Of a stretch of DNA of 64,000 bases, positions 1 to 9,234 are shown piece by piece. The first letter of the stretch is position 1, and every line of letters starts with the position of its first letter. The notes below the pieces were generated by a model. That model was not told the DNA's origin and ran no database searches. It saw only the letters and a program-made list of their open reading frames with translations. Source of the DNA: Lachnospiraceae bacterium (lineage in GTDB: Bacteria; Bacillota; Clostridia; Lachnospirales; Lachnospiraceae); contig AP025576.1 in assembly GCA_022845955.1 (NCBI GenBank), forward strand, positions 5,208,001 to 5,272,000. The letters are read 5' to 3'. The translations under genes were made by a program, and so were the position numbers.

Positions 1-42
1 ATCCCTTCCACCACCCCTAACACAAGGAGCTGATTCACCACC

Positions 43-894
43 ATGTGCCAAATACAATATGACATCACCTACGACGACCTGAATCCAACATTCCTCTTCA
101 CCTGCCAGCTGTCCCGAAAGGAACCCGAACGCCCCCACAGCCACGACTTCATAGAAATCGCCCTGATCCTGTCCGGTGAGGGTCATTTTATGCTGGACGG
201 AAAATGGTATCCCGTCAAAAAAGGCGACGTCCTCCTCATCAACCCCGGCATCCAGCACCACTGCACCTATGCCGCTCCCGATGCCCCCCTTGAAGAATTC
301 TACGTAGCCTTTACCGACATCCACATCCGCGACATGGAGGCCAACCAAATCCTCTTCCCCGGCCACGAATGCCTTATCCGCCCCGGGGAAAAGACATTTG
401 TCACCCTCTCCCGCCTCTGCTCCCTCATCAAAACAGAGAGCACAAGCTGCCAGCCGGGACGCTACTTCATGCTAAAAGCCTACGTCACCCAGATGATCCT
501 CCTCCTCTACCGCGAGCAGGTTGTTGCCCCCATAAGCATTGAAGAAGGCTATGAATTTGAATCCACCAACAAAAAATACGTAGTCGAACAAATCATCGAC
601 TATCTGGACTGCCATTACAACGAAAAAATATCCCTTGACCAGATAGCCCGCAACATGTACCTCAGCCCCTTTTACATATCCAAAATATTTAAAAGCGAGA
701 CCGGCGACACCCCCATCAACCACCTCATAAAGGTGAGAATGGAAAAAGCCAGGCTTCTTCTTGACAAACAAAAGGATGCCAGCATCCAGGACATTGCCCT
801 GTGCGTGGGATACGACGATGCCTACCACTTCAGCAAACTATTTAAAAAACACTTTGGGGAGTCCCCCTCTAAATATAGGAAGAAACAGAATTAG
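43..894 (+). CDS. AraC family transcriptional regulator with cupin sensor
   Basis: A 283-residue one-component regulator. The N-terminal half (about residues 20-110) reads as an AraC-type cupin sensor, with a His-rich start (RPHSHDFIEIALIL) and the GDVLLINPG turn. The C-terminal 100 residues hold two helix-turn-helix motifs, with SLDQIARNMYLSPFYISKIF and the conserved ending GYDDAYHFSKLFKKHFGESP. An AAGGAG ribosome site lies upstream. Such proteins usually sense a sugar and activate a neighbouring uptake or hydrolase gene, but the presumed target lies outside the window on the left, so the ligand cannot be named. Confidence 0.9.
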   Translation: MCQIQYDITYDDLNPTFLFTCQLSRKEPERPHSHDFIEIALILSGEGHFMLDGKWYPVKKGDVLLINPGIQHHCTYAAPDAPLEEFYVAFTDIHIRDMEANQILFPGHECLIRPGEKTFVTLSRLCSLIKTESTSCQPGRYFMLKAYVTQMILLLYREQVVAPISIEEGYEFESTNKKYVVEQIIDYLDCHYNEKISLDQIARNMYLSPFYISKIFKSETGDTPINHLIKVRMEKARLLLDKQKDASIQDIALCVGYDDAYHFSKLFKKHFGESPSKYRKKQN

Positions 895-907
895 AAACAG
901 ACCGAGG

Positions 908-933
908 GGCCAGGATTTCAAAAAATCCTGGCC
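908..933. terminator. Hairpin after the first AraC gene
   Basis: Perfect 11-bp arms (GGCCAGGATTT and AAATCCTGGCC) around a 4-base loop, 14 bases after the AraC stop codon. There is no run of T on either side, so it may be a weak or factor-assisted terminator or an mRNA-stabilising hairpin. Confidence 0.45.
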
Positions 934-980
934 GGATGGAGTACTGGCATAGAATAATCGGAAATAATTCCCATACTACA

Positions 981-1009
981 TTTACAGTCCCCCCGGCAAC
1001 TGCTATAAT
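981..1009 (+). promoter_or_regulatory. Candidate sigma-A promoter (TTTACA-N17-TATAAT)
   Basis: TTTACA at 981-986 and a perfect TATAAT at 1004-1009, separated by 17 bases. It would give the Rpn-like gene a leader of about 240 bases. A second promoter-like pair lies nearer the gene. The rest of the gap between 934 and 1211 shows no coding potential. Confidence 0.5.
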
Positions 1010-1211
1010 AAAGAAACACCGGCTGCCGGAACTATGTGTAAGCTACTGCCTGCCACAAACAGCCATACCAATCAGCATTTTCTTTTAATTGCCATTTCAA
1101 ATTCTCAGTCCGTATCGGACAATGATTCAATCCCTGTTTACAGAAAACAAATTCTATAGACCAAACACAAAAGAACTATAAAATATAACAGATTAAAAAG
1201 GTAAGATGCGG

Positions 1212-1240
1212 TTGTCCGGTGTCGTTTTATCAGTTATAAT
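1212..1240 (+). promoter_or_regulatory. Candidate proximal promoter of the Rpn-like gene
   Basis: TTGTCC at 1212-1217 and TATAAT at 1235-1240 with a 17-base spacer. Transcription would begin near 1247, inside the first possible ATG at 1244. This favours translation from the ATG at 1265. Confidence 0.5.
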
Positions 1241-1264
1241 TATATGAAAGGCAGGATTTTACAC

Positions 1265-2179
1265 ATGGCTTACGGAACAGGAGGCTGTGTGAAAAAACAC
1301 ACCAAAAAGGTAAGTAAAGAACAAACAGTAAAGAACCCGGCCGTCAAAAGCCCCATTCACCATGAAGATTTGGCACTGAAGACAGCGGCCCAATATTTTG
1401 GCGAAGAATTGATGCCGCTGCTGGGCATCCAGGGTATTGCCAGTTATATCGCCCCTACGGAGACAGTAAAGCTGGAAGCGCGGCAAATGTATCAGGATTT
1501 TAACTACGTAAGGATGGACGGCGTCTGGATTCATCTGGAATTTGAAAGCGATTCCATTACCAACGAAGATCTGAAACGATTCCGGGAGTATGAGGCAGCT
1601 ACCAGCCGGATCCATCACACAGAAGTGATCACCTATGTAATCTGTTCCGCAAAGGTAAAGCGCCCGAAAACAATACTGAAAGAAGGAATTAATGTTTACC
1701 AGGTTAAGGCGGTACGGCTGAGGGGGAAAAACGCGGACCAACTTTTTAAGCGTCTGAAAGAAAACGCAGAGCAGGGGCTGAAACCCGCAAAAGCAGATCT
1801 CGTTTCACTGCTGCTCACGCCGCTGATGTCAGGCCGTCTGCGGATCGAAGAACGCATACGAAAAAGCCTGATTATCCTTCAAAATTCCAGGGAAACAATA
1901 ACCGAAATGGAATTAGAGAAAATGCAGGCGGTTTTGTATACTCTGGCAGACAAATTTCTAACCAAAACGGAATTAAACAGAATAAAGGAGATGATAGCAA
2001 TGACAAAATTAGGAGAAATGCTGGTAGCGGACGGAATCGAAAAAGGAATCGAAAAAGGAATCGTCGAGACCTGCCGGGAACTGGGCGTCAGCTTTGAAGA
2101 GACTGCAGAAAAGATAAAACAACGGTTTTGCATCAGTGAGAATGAAGCCATGGAAATTGTACGGAAATATTGGCTTTGA
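1265..2179 (+). CDS. Rpn-like PD-(D/E)XK nuclease-fold protein
   Basis: About 304 residues. It resembles the Rpn/YhgA-like family, relatives of transposases reduced to a PD-(D/E)XK nuclease fold and linked to RecA-independent recombination. Visible are ALKTAAQYFGEELMPLLGI, the core strand WIHLEFES (the E-x-x acidic position typical of these nucleases), and RFREYEAATSRIHH. The C-terminal tail contains a near-perfect repeat, DGIEKGIEKGI, typical of this family. The ATG at 1265 is chosen because GGCAGGA lies 9-10 bases upstream and the earlier ATG at 1244 overlaps the promoter. The gene is monocistronic. Such genes are often multicopy and mobile, but no terminal repeats are seen here. The family call is fairly sure; activity is unknown. 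Confidence 0.7.
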   Translation: MAYGTGGCVKKHTKKVSKEQTVKNPAVKSPIHHEDLALKTAAQYFGEELMPLLGIQGIASYIAPTETVKLEARQMYQDFNYVRMDGVWIHLEFESDSITNEDLKRFREYEAATSRIHHTEVITYVICSAKVKRPKTILKEGINVYQVKAVRLRGKNADQLFKRLKENAEQGLKPAKADLVSLLLTPLMSGRLRIEERIRKSLIILQNSRETITEMELEKMQAVLYTLADKFLTKTELNRIKEMIAMTKLGEMLVADGIEKGIEKGIVETCRELGVSFEETAEKIKQRFCISENEAMEIVRKYWL

Positions 2180-2384
2180 CAAATATAGGATGTATTCTGC
2201 TTCAGGCAAAGCGGTGTACGTCAGGTGCAGACTTCCTGTTACCGATTTATTTTACACACCCGGGAAGCATTTCCATCCTCAAATCCTCACGGCTTTGTCA
2301 GCGGAAAGTACTAAATCAGCCCTCCGCCGCAGCCAGCGGATCACCCGGTTAGAAACGTCGTGATTGCAACGAACCAAGGTTCAT

Positions 2385-2408
2385 GGGTATGTGGTCTGTC
2401 ACATACCC
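2385..2408. repeat. Hairpin in the gap before the ABC exporter
   Basis: Perfect 9-bp arms (GGGTATGTG and CACATACCC) around GTCTGT. No T-run follows, so a terminator role is uncertain; it may be an operator for the exporter genes. Nothing else is recognised between 2180 and 2540. Confidence 0.35.
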
Positions 2409-2540
2409 CAATATCCCCCAGCACCAAAATAATACAAAAACAAAACAAGATTATACATTTTATTTTCCTCCCAATCCCCTAATATAGAAAGGAACTTAAT
2501 AATTACCAAATTTTTATATCATCCGGGAGGGGATATCCAA

Positions 2541-4277
2541 ATGACACCAATGAAATGGTTCTATTCCTTTATCAAGCCTTACCGAAAGCGGCTCTTTCTG
2601 GGATTGTTTCTCGTAACATTTCTGGCAGGGCTTGCCATCATTAATCCTATCGTCAGCGGAAAGGTCGTAGACGATGTTATCAGCGGCGGACAGTACGACA
2701 AGCTTCCCGTACTGGTACTCATACTGCTTCTGGTAACTGCAATACGAAGTGTTCTCCGCTTCATGGTTCCTTACAATTTCGAAATCTGTTCCCAGGGTGT
2801 ACTTTATAAAATGAGAGATGCGGTGTACCGCAAGCTTTTAATGGAGGATTTTGCCTTCTATAACCGTAACCGCACCGGTGACCTTATGAGCCGCCAGACG
2901 GGTGATATGGATGCCATCCGTCACTTTGTGGCTAATGTCATATCTTCCATCTTTGAAAATATCCTGTATTTCTGCTTTGCCCTGATAATGATTTTTACAA
3001 TCAATACCAAGCTGGCGCTGTGCATGCTGTGTATCCTGCCTTTTACGGTGGTGCTGACCGTCTGCCAGTTTAAAAAAGTAAAACCTGCCTTTCATAATAT
3101 CCGTACCCGATTTTCCAGCCTGAACGCTTTTGTCCAGGAAAATATAAGCGGCAACCGGGTGGTAAAGGCTTTTGCCAAGGAAGACTATGAAACGGAAAAA
3201 TTCGAAGCGGAAAACGATGCCTATAAGACTGCCGAGCTGGACTGCGCCGCTATCTGGTCCAAATATGTTCCTATTTTTGAATTCTTCTCCAATATCCTTA
3301 CCGTTGTCCTCATGCTTTACGGAGGCATCATGGCTATCCGGGGGGAACTATCCCTGGGAAGCCTTGTTACCGTTAACGGTTACCTCTGGATGCTGAATAT
3401 GCCCCTGCGTATGGCCGGCTGGTTTGTGAATGACGTACAGCGTTTCGTTACCTCCGTGGAAAAAATCCATACCACCTTTTCCGAGGAGCCTCATATCAGC
3501 AAGCCGGTTAATGCCATTACCAAAAAGCATTATAAAGGAAGCATCGAATTCAGGAATGTTTCCTACCAGGCGGAGGGCGAGGATATTATACAGGATGTGA
3601 GCTTTTCCGTGAAGCCCGGCCAGACAATAGGGATTCTCGGCCCCACGGGAGCCGGCAAATCCACCATCATGAATCTGCTGTGCCGTTTCTACGATACAAC
3701 GGAGGGTGATGTCCTTGTGGACGGTGTCAACGTTAAGGATCTGGATTTGTATGAGCTGCGTGACAACATCGGAATGGCTATGCAGGACGTTTTCCTCTTT
3801 TCCGATACCATTGAAGGAAATATCGCCTATGCCCGGCCCGACTGTCCGTTTGACAAAGTAAAAAAAGCCGCCATCGCGGCAGATGCCAACCATTTCATCC
3901 AGGCTATGCCCGAAGGCTATGATACCATCGTGGGGGAACGGGGCGTCGGCCTTTCCGGCGGCCAGAAGCAGCGTATCTCCCTGGCCCGTGCCCTGCTGAA
4001 GGATCCGTCTATCCTCATACTGGATGACACCACGTCCGCTGTGGATATGGAAACGGAAACCTACATACAGAAACAGCTGAAAAACCTGGAAGGCAACCAC
4101 ACCATTTTCATCATCGCCTACCGTATTTCCTCCCTGAAGGATGCCGATCAGATTCTGGTTCTGGATCACGGACGGATCGCGGAACGGGGAACCCATAAAG
4201 AGCTGCTTGAAAACAACGGCTACTACGCAAGGGTCTTTGAGCATCAGTACCATACACCGGCAAAGGAGGGACGTTAA
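2541..4277 (+). CDS. ABC exporter half-transporter, subunit with degenerate ATPase site
   Basis: A 578-residue fused permease-ATPase. An ABC type-1 exporter domain with six predicted helices (about residues 1-310) is followed by a nucleotide-binding domain. Walker A is GPTGAGKST and the signature LSGGQ is canonical. Two catalytic positions are not: Walker B is ILILDDTTS, with Asp replacing the catalytic Glu, and the switch His is Tyr (IIAYRISS). This pattern marks the degenerate-site subunit of a heterodimeric exporter such as BmrC/TM287. A strong GGGAGGGG site precedes the ATG. The stop is one base from the start of the partner gene, so the two are co-translated. Substrate unknown: drug, lipid or peptide export. 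Confidence 0.92.
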   Translation: MTPMKWFYSFIKPYRKRLFLGLFLVTFLAGLAIINPIVSGKVVDDVISGGQYDKLPVLVLILLLVTAIRSVLRFMVPYNFEICSQGVLYKMRDAVYRKLLMEDFAFYNRNRTGDLMSRQTGDMDAIRHFVANVISSIFENILYFCFALIMIFTINTKLALCMLCILPFTVVLTVCQFKKVKPAFHNIRTRFSSLNAFVQENISGNRVVKAFAKEDYETEKFEAENDAYKTAELDCAAIWSKYVPIFEFFSNILTVVLMLYGGIMAIRGELSLGSLVTVNGYLWMLNMPLRMAGWFVNDVQRFVTSVEKIHTTFSEEPHISKPVNAITKKHYKGSIEFRNVSYQAEGEDIIQDVSFSVKPGQTIGILGPTGAGKSTIMNLLCRFYDTTEGDVLVDGVNVKDLDLYELRDNIGMAMQDVFLFSDTIEGNIAYARPDCPFDKVKKAAIAADANHFIQAMPEGYDTIVGERGVGLSGGQKQRISLARALLKDPSILILDDTTSAVDMETETYIQKQLKNLEGNHTIFIIAYRISSLKDADQILVLDHGRIAERGTHKELLENNGYYARVFEHQYHTPAKEGR

Positions 4278-4278
4278 T

Positions 4279-6105
4279 ATGGCACGTAATAAATACGATA
4301 TCGACGAGATCATGGAAGACCACTTTGACCTGGGGCAGCTGAAACGTCTCGGCCATTATGTCCTTCCTTTTAAGAAGGATATGTTCCTGGCAGCCTTCCT
4401 CATGCTTTCCGCCAGTGCGCTTACCATGCTGATCCCCCGCTTTTTTATGACCGTCATGAATGACATCATTCCCGCAGGGGATATCCGGGGATTGATCCGC
4501 ATCAGCCTTTATACGCTGCTGATTATCCTGTATTCGGTCATTTCCCTGAAAGCCAAAATTAAAATCACCAACCGGGTCGGCCAGTCCGTCATCCACCAGC
4601 TGCGGACTGATATCTTCTGCCATTTACAGGAGCTTCCGTTCTCCTACTATGACGACAGGCCCCATGGCAAAATCCAGGTAAGGGTGGTTAACTATGTCAA
4701 TAACTTAAGCGACCTGCTATCCAACGGTCTCCTCAATACCATAACCGACCTGTGCAGCCTGATATTCATCATCTTTTTCATGCTTTCCATTAATGGGAAG
4801 CTGACTCTGATGTGTATGTGCGGTCTTCCCGTCCTGGCTATCTTTGCCAGCCTGATTAAGAAGAAGCAGCACCGGGCATGGCAGATCCAGAGCAATAAGC
4901 AGTCCAACCTGAACGCCTATATTGCGGAGAGCATTAACGGTATCCGGGTAACCCAGTCCTTTGTAAGGGAAAAAGAAAACAGCGGTATTTTTAACCATCT
5001 CAGCGACGGATACCGTCAGTCCTGGATGCGTGCGGTGCGTTTTAACTTCATGATGGGACCTACCGTGGACGTAATTTCGGCCGTAACCACTGCCTTTCTG
5101 TATGTGGCTATCGTGGATATGGCCATGAACGGAGGAACCGCTTCCGTTGGTGTGCTGGTAGCCTTTACCGGTTATATCAGCCGGTTCTGGTCCCCTATCA
5201 CCACCCTGGCTAACTTTTATAACTCCCTGCTGACAGCAATTTCCTATCTGGAGCGCATTTTTGAAACCATCGATGAACCTGTTGCGGTTAAGGATGCCCC
5301 CGATGCGGTGGAAATGCCTCCGATTACCGGCAAGGTGACTTTTGACCATGTATCCTTCTCCTATGAAGAAGGCATAAAAACCCTGGATGATGTGAGTTTT
5401 ACCGCCATGCCGGGTGAGTCCTTTGCTATCGTCGGCCCTACCGGCGCAGGGAAAACCACTATCGTCAACCTGCTCAGCCGTTTTTATAACATCGGCGGCG
5501 GCACCATACGTATCGACGACACGGATATTTCCAAAGTCACGCTTCATTCTCTGCGGACCCAGATGGGGGTTATGATGCAGGACAGCTTCATTTTTTCCGG
5601 TACCATCATGGATAATATCCGCTACGGGAACCGTACCGCCACGGATGAAGAGGTCGTCAGAGCCGCCAAAACCGTTTGTGCCCATGATTTCATCATGCAG
5701 ATGGAGGAGGGCTACCATACGCAGGTAAACGAAAGAGGAAGCCGTCTGTCCGCCGGACAGCGACAGCTGATTTCCTTCGCCCGCGCCCTGCTGGCCGATC
5801 CTAAAATCCTGATACTGGATGAAGCCACCTCCAGCATTGATACGGAAACGGAAATCATCCTGCAAAAAGGGCTGAACGAGCTGCTGAAAGGGCGTACTTC
5901 CTTTATTATCGCCCACCGCCTTTCCACCATACAAAATTGTACCCGTATCCTGTATGTGGATAAGGGCAAAATACAGGAAAGCGGCAGCCACGAAGAGCTT
6001 CTGGTAAATAAAGGGCCATATCATAACCTGTTTATGTCCCAATACAGCTTTATGAATGACAAAGCACAGACACAGGATAACTTCCCGGAAGCGTCTTTTT
6101 CCTGA
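4279..6105 (+). CDS. ABC exporter half-transporter, subunit with complete catalytic residues
   Basis: About 608 residues. The ATG at 4279 has AAAGGAGGGA just upstream, making it better than an in-frame ATG 138 bases earlier inside the partner gene. The permease domain carries six helices and the RTDIFCHLQELPFSYYDD coupling segment. The ATPase domain has Walker A GPTGAGKTT, Walker B ILILDEATSSID with the catalytic Glu, and the switch His in IIAHRLST. Its signature is LSAGQ rather than LSGGQ. This complements the defects of the partner, so the dimer would have one active and one degenerate ATP site, as in BmrCD and TM287/288. It ends just before a strong terminator. Confidence 0.92.
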   Translation: MARNKYDIDEIMEDHFDLGQLKRLGHYVLPFKKDMFLAAFLMLSASALTMLIPRFFMTVMNDIIPAGDIRGLIRISLYTLLIILYSVISLKAKIKITNRVGQSVIHQLRTDIFCHLQELPFSYYDDRPHGKIQVRVVNYVNNLSDLLSNGLLNTITDLCSLIFIIFFMLSINGKLTLMCMCGLPVLAIFASLIKKKQHRAWQIQSNKQSNLNAYIAESINGIRVTQSFVREKENSGIFNHLSDGYRQSWMRAVRFNFMMGPTVDVISAVTTAFLYVAIVDMAMNGGTASVGVLVAFTGYISRFWSPITTLANFYNSLLTAISYLERIFETIDEPVAVKDAPDAVEMPPITGKVTFDHVSFSYEEGIKTLDDVSFTAMPGESFAIVGPTGAGKTTIVNLLSRFYNIGGGTIRIDDTDISKVTLHSLRTQMGVMMQDSFIFSGTIMDNIRYGNRTATDEEVVRAAKTVCAHDFIMQMEEGYHTQVNERGSRLSAGQRQLISFARALLADPKILILDEATSSIDTETEIILQKGLNELLKGRTSFIIAHRLSTIQNCTRILYVDKGKIQESGSHEELLVNKGPYHNLFMSQYSFMNDKAQTQDNFPEASFS

Positions 6106-6188
6106 GGTCCTTACCTTTCGTCATTTCCCGTAATCCGGAAACGGACGGTCATACCATACGCCGGTGTCCGGCCCTGCGGTTATGAAAA

Positions 6189-6237
6189 CCGGCCGTGCGG
6201 AAAGTCCCCTTTACTTTCCGCACGGCCGGCGTTTTTT
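6189..6237 (+). terminator. Intrinsic terminator of the ABC exporter operon
   Basis: Perfect 17-bp arms (6189-6205 and 6213-6229) around a 7-base loop, followed by GTTTTTT. It lies between convergent genes and is oriented for the plus-strand exporter operon. Confidence 0.9.
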
Positions 6238-6273
6238 ATCCGAATAAAATTTCCGTTTTACCCGCCTGCCTCC

Positions 6274-6663
6274 CTACTTTTTCGGAAGATAGGAAAGCAA
6301 ATCAATATCCGCCTCTTCTTTTCCTGTGGACACATACAGAAGCAGTTCACTGTAGTTTCCCTCTTCCGTTTGAAACGAATAGGTCACATTTTTCTCCCAA
6401 CTGCCCTCCCGGCTTAGTTCCTCCAGATAGTGCACACTCATACCGCCGTTTCCCGTTTCCAACCGGCCGCTGATTTGCAAATACCAGGAACTGTCATATG
6501 CTTCCGGGATAGTAAAAGACAGCGTTCCGTCCGAACAGGCAATGCTTTCCTCCAGCTTTTCCACAGGGGAACTTTTTTCGTTGCTTACCAGGAACGCAAC
6601 CGCGGCCAGCACGCACAGCAGTACTGCTGCCAAAGCAAGAATGCCTTTCTTATTCCTTCCCAT
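6274..6663 (-). CDS. Small membrane-anchored extracytoplasmic protein, unknown function
   Basis: 129 residues. A positively charged start (MGRNKKG) leads into one hydrophobic segment (about residues 8-26), and the remainder is hydrophilic and probably outside the cell. No lipobox or family motif was recognised. The exported part looks like a small beta-rich domain (SFTIPEAYDSSWYLQIS). Its start overlaps the end of the HAD-NUDIX gene by 14 bases, which suggests translational coupling, though no functional link is evident. Confidence 0.7.
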   Translation of the reverse strand: MGRNKKGILALAAVLLCVLAAVAFLVSNEKSSPVEKLEESIACSDGTLSFTIPEAYDSSWYLQISGRLETGNGGMSVHYLEELSREGSWEKNVTYSFQTEEGNYSELLLYVSTGKEEADIDLLSYLPKK

Positions 6664-7912
6664 TTCCTTCCCTTTCTTTTTGCAGGAGAGCTTTCATCAC
6701 AAGCGTATCCCTGACAATCCACGGGATATTCCCGGTGTCCGTTATCCTCTCGTTATTGCGGATGGCTTCTTCCAGCGTAACAAAAGCCGGTTCATATTCA
6801 TATTCCTTTTCATAGGCATCCAGGCAGCGGTCTGCCGTATCCTTCTCCGTTTCACAGGCAAAATAATACGAAATCATTTCCAGGATTTCCTCTCCCATCC
6901 CCTGTCTGGTTTCCCTCACCCTGCCGGCATACCGTATGGTTCCTCTTATCACACGCAGGCCGGTTTCCTCCTGTACCTCTCTTAAAAGGGTATCCTCCAG
7001 CTGCTCTCCGGGTTTGGCTCCGCCTCCCGGGAATTTATACTCTCCGTATTTCCCGCTGTGAATCATGGCATAGCGGCCTTCCTTCCGGATAAAACCACGC
7101 ACGGCGACGCGCTTACGTTTCTTCCACACGGGATTATAATCCGCCTTGTCCACGGTAAGGCATATGCCCTTGTCCCCGCGGAAAAGCTCCAGAAGCTGAA
7201 TGAATTCCTCCCAATGGTTTATCGTCATATAGGAGATTCCTTCGGGTGCCTCCTGCCCCTTTTTCGCATAGGGGGTATACCATACCGGTTTCATCCCCAC
7301 TCCGGCGGCCCCTTTCACATCGCAGACAAGATTGTCGCCGCAATACCAGATCGTATCAGCCGAAAGGCCCGCTTTGGCCCGGGCCATTTCAAAAATACGG
7401 GGATGGGGCTTCCGGAAGAGATAATCACTGGACGCCATAATAAAAGAAAAGTGGTTATCCGGAAGAAGCTCATGAATCCTTTCGGTAAGAGTCCCGGTAT
7501 CCTTCATCATATTGCTGAGAACAGCGGTACGGATCCCCCTATCATGAAGGTACGCCAGCAGCTTTTCTATCCCGTCCGCCTTCCTTACTTTCGCAGCCGC
7601 CTTCCAGAATACCCGTTCCACCTCTTCCCAGGGCATGGGCAGTTCGATTCCCAGATATTCATACAAATACCGGTTAAATGCCCTGCAGGAAAATTCTCCT
7701 TCCGGATTGTTTCTCTTTTCCTCCCCGAACAGTTCCCCTATATCCTTTGTCAGTCCGTCCGCAGCATCCTGAAGCTGTTCCGGCGTAATCTTGCGGGGGT
7801 TGCTCACTGCCATCTCCAGAACAGCACGGTTACCCCTTATCGGATCATAATCCCCCTCATCCGCCAGGGTCTGTCCATAATCAAAAAGAATCATCTCCGG
7901 AACATGAAACAT
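6650..7912 (-). CDS. HAD-like hydrolase fused to a NUDIX hydrolase
   Basis: About 420 residues with two enzyme domains. Residues 1-235 form a HAD-superfamily phosphatase-like domain: motif I is FDYGQTL, motif II AVLSNM, the conserved Lys lies in FRKPHPRIF, and motif IV is WYCGDNLVCDV. The usual second Asp of motif I (DxD) is Gly here (D-Y-G), so classic phosphatase chemistry may be altered. Residues about 260-420 form a NUDIX domain with a complete box starting GGAKPGE and ending REVQEETGL. The ATG at 7912 has AGGAGG 6 bases upstream; a longer in-frame reading has none. A fusion of this kind suggests nucleotide or sugar-phosphate housekeeping, but the substrate is unknown. Confidence 0.85.
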   Translation of the reverse strand: MFHVPEMILFDYGQTLADEGDYDPIRGNRAVLEMAVSNPRKITPEQLQDAADGLTKDIGELFGEEKRNNPEGEFSCRAFNRYLYEYLGIELPMPWEEVERVFWKAAAKVRKADGIEKLLAYLHDRGIRTAVLSNMMKDTGTLTERIHELLPDNHFSFIMASSDYLFRKPHPRIFEMARAKAGLSADTIWYCGDNLVCDVKGAAGVGMKPVWYTPYAKKGQEAPEGISYMTINHWEEFIQLLELFRGDKGICLTVDKADYNPVWKKRKRVAVRGFIRKEGRYAMIHSGKYGEYKFPGGGAKPGEQLEDTLLREVQEETGLRVIRGTIRYAGRVRETRQGMGEEILEMISYYFACETEKDTADRCLDAYEKEYEYEPAFVTLEEAIRNNERITDTGNIPWIVRDTLVMKALLQKEREGNGKE

Positions 7913-8134
7913 AAACTGTCCTCCTGTATTGATCCGATTTTCACTGCCAGCACAGGCAGCTGCCGGAACGCGGTTCCCCATATCCCTTTATTCTAGTAGC
8001 TCCGTGCATATCTGTCAAATAAATACAGCTGCCTATTTTCTTTTTCCTCCGTCCTGCCTATAATAGAGATAGATTTTATGGATTCCCTAATTTGATTTTA
8101 CAGCCGAATGAATGGCGGAATGAGAGGTAGAAGC

Positions 8135-9214
8135 ATGAACCAGCTTTATGCAGACCGGCTTGGCCGGGTATGCGGGCAGCTTGAGAACAAGGGGCTGACG
8201 CAGATGATAGTAAGCGATCCTTTGAGCATCTGGTATCTGACCGGTGTGCGGATCGAACCCTATGAGCGGCTTTTTGCCCTGTACATCCGTACGGACGGAA
8301 AGCATGTCTTTTTCCTGAACAATCTTTTCGTTATCCCGGAAACCGATATCGGGAAAGTATGGATGACGGATACGGATGACTGTATCGGTATTGTGGCATC
8401 CCATGTGGATGCCGTTTCGGACATGGGCGTAGACAAAAGCTGGCCGGCCCGTTTCCTGCTGGATTTGATGGAACGTAATCCCGGGGTGCGTTATGTGAAT
8501 GCATCCGCATGTGTGGATGGTGTACGTTCTATCAAAGATGATTATGAAAAAGAAAAGATGAGAGAGTCCTCCCGCATCAATGACGCCTGCATGGAAAAAG
8601 CGGCGGCCTGGCTGAAGGAAGGTATGACGGAAAAGGAATGTGCGGACTATATCCGTTCCCTCTATAAAGAGGAAGGCTGTGAAGAAGGCTTTAACACCAT
8701 CATTTCTTTTGGTGCCAACGCGGCGGATCCCCATCATGAACCGGATGATACCGTACTGAAGGAGGGAGACTGTATTGTCATTGACATGGGCTGCCGGAAG
8801 GACAGCTATTGCTCCGACATGACCCGCACCTTTTTCTGTAAGAAGGAAGATCCGGACTATGCCCCGATTCATGATCTGGTGAGAAGGGCCAATGAAAAGG
8901 CGGAAAGCCTGATCCGTCCCGGGGTACGCTTCTGTGATCTGGACAGGGCGGCCCGGGAGCTCCTTACAGAAGCGGGTTATGGGGACTATTTCACTCACCG
9001 GCTGGGCCATTCCATCGGCCTTCAGGATCATGAGCCAGGAGATGTGAGTCTGGCAAATACTGCCGCAGTGGAGGAAGGTATGACCTTTTCCATCGAACCC
9101 GGTGTCTATCTTCCCGGGAAATTCGGCGTGCGCGTGGAGGATCTGGTCCTCGTAACCGCGGATGGCTGCGAGGTTCTTAATAAAGTGGATAAGCACTGGA
9201 AAACCATCGGATAA
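8135..9214 (+). CDS. M24 family Xaa-Pro peptidase (PepQ/PepP-like)
   Basis: About 359 residues of creatinase/prolidase type. A creatinase-like N-terminal domain (to about residue 125) is followed by a pita-bread catalytic domain. All five dinuclear metal ligands are visible: the Asp pair in VIDMGCRKDSYCSDMTRTF, His in HRLGHSIGL, Glu in FSIEPGVYL and Glu in GVRVEDLV. It would cleave X-Pro bonds at peptide N-termini in the cytoplasm. The ATG at 8135 is chosen for the GAGAGGTAG site 6-12 bases upstream; the ATG at 8108 has none. A TATAAT at 8059-8064 may be its -10 element. Convergent with the next gene. Confidence 0.9.
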   Translation: MNQLYADRLGRVCGQLENKGLTQMIVSDPLSIWYLTGVRIEPYERLFALYIRTDGKHVFFLNNLFVIPETDIGKVWMTDTDDCIGIVASHVDAVSDMGVDKSWPARFLLDLMERNPGVRYVNASACVDGVRSIKDDYEKEKMRESSRINDACMEKAAAWLKEGMTEKECADYIRSLYKEEGCEEGFNTIISFGANAADPHHEPDDTVLKEGDCIVIDMGCRKDSYCSDMTRTFFCKKEDPDYAPIHDLVRRANEKAESLIRPGVRFCDLDRAARELLTEAGYGDYFTHRLGHSIGLQDHEPGDVSLANTAAVEEGMTFSIEPGVYLPGKFGVRVEDLVLVTADGCEVLNKVDKHWKTIG

Positions 9215-9234
9215 ACAGAGAAGGACCGGGGCTT

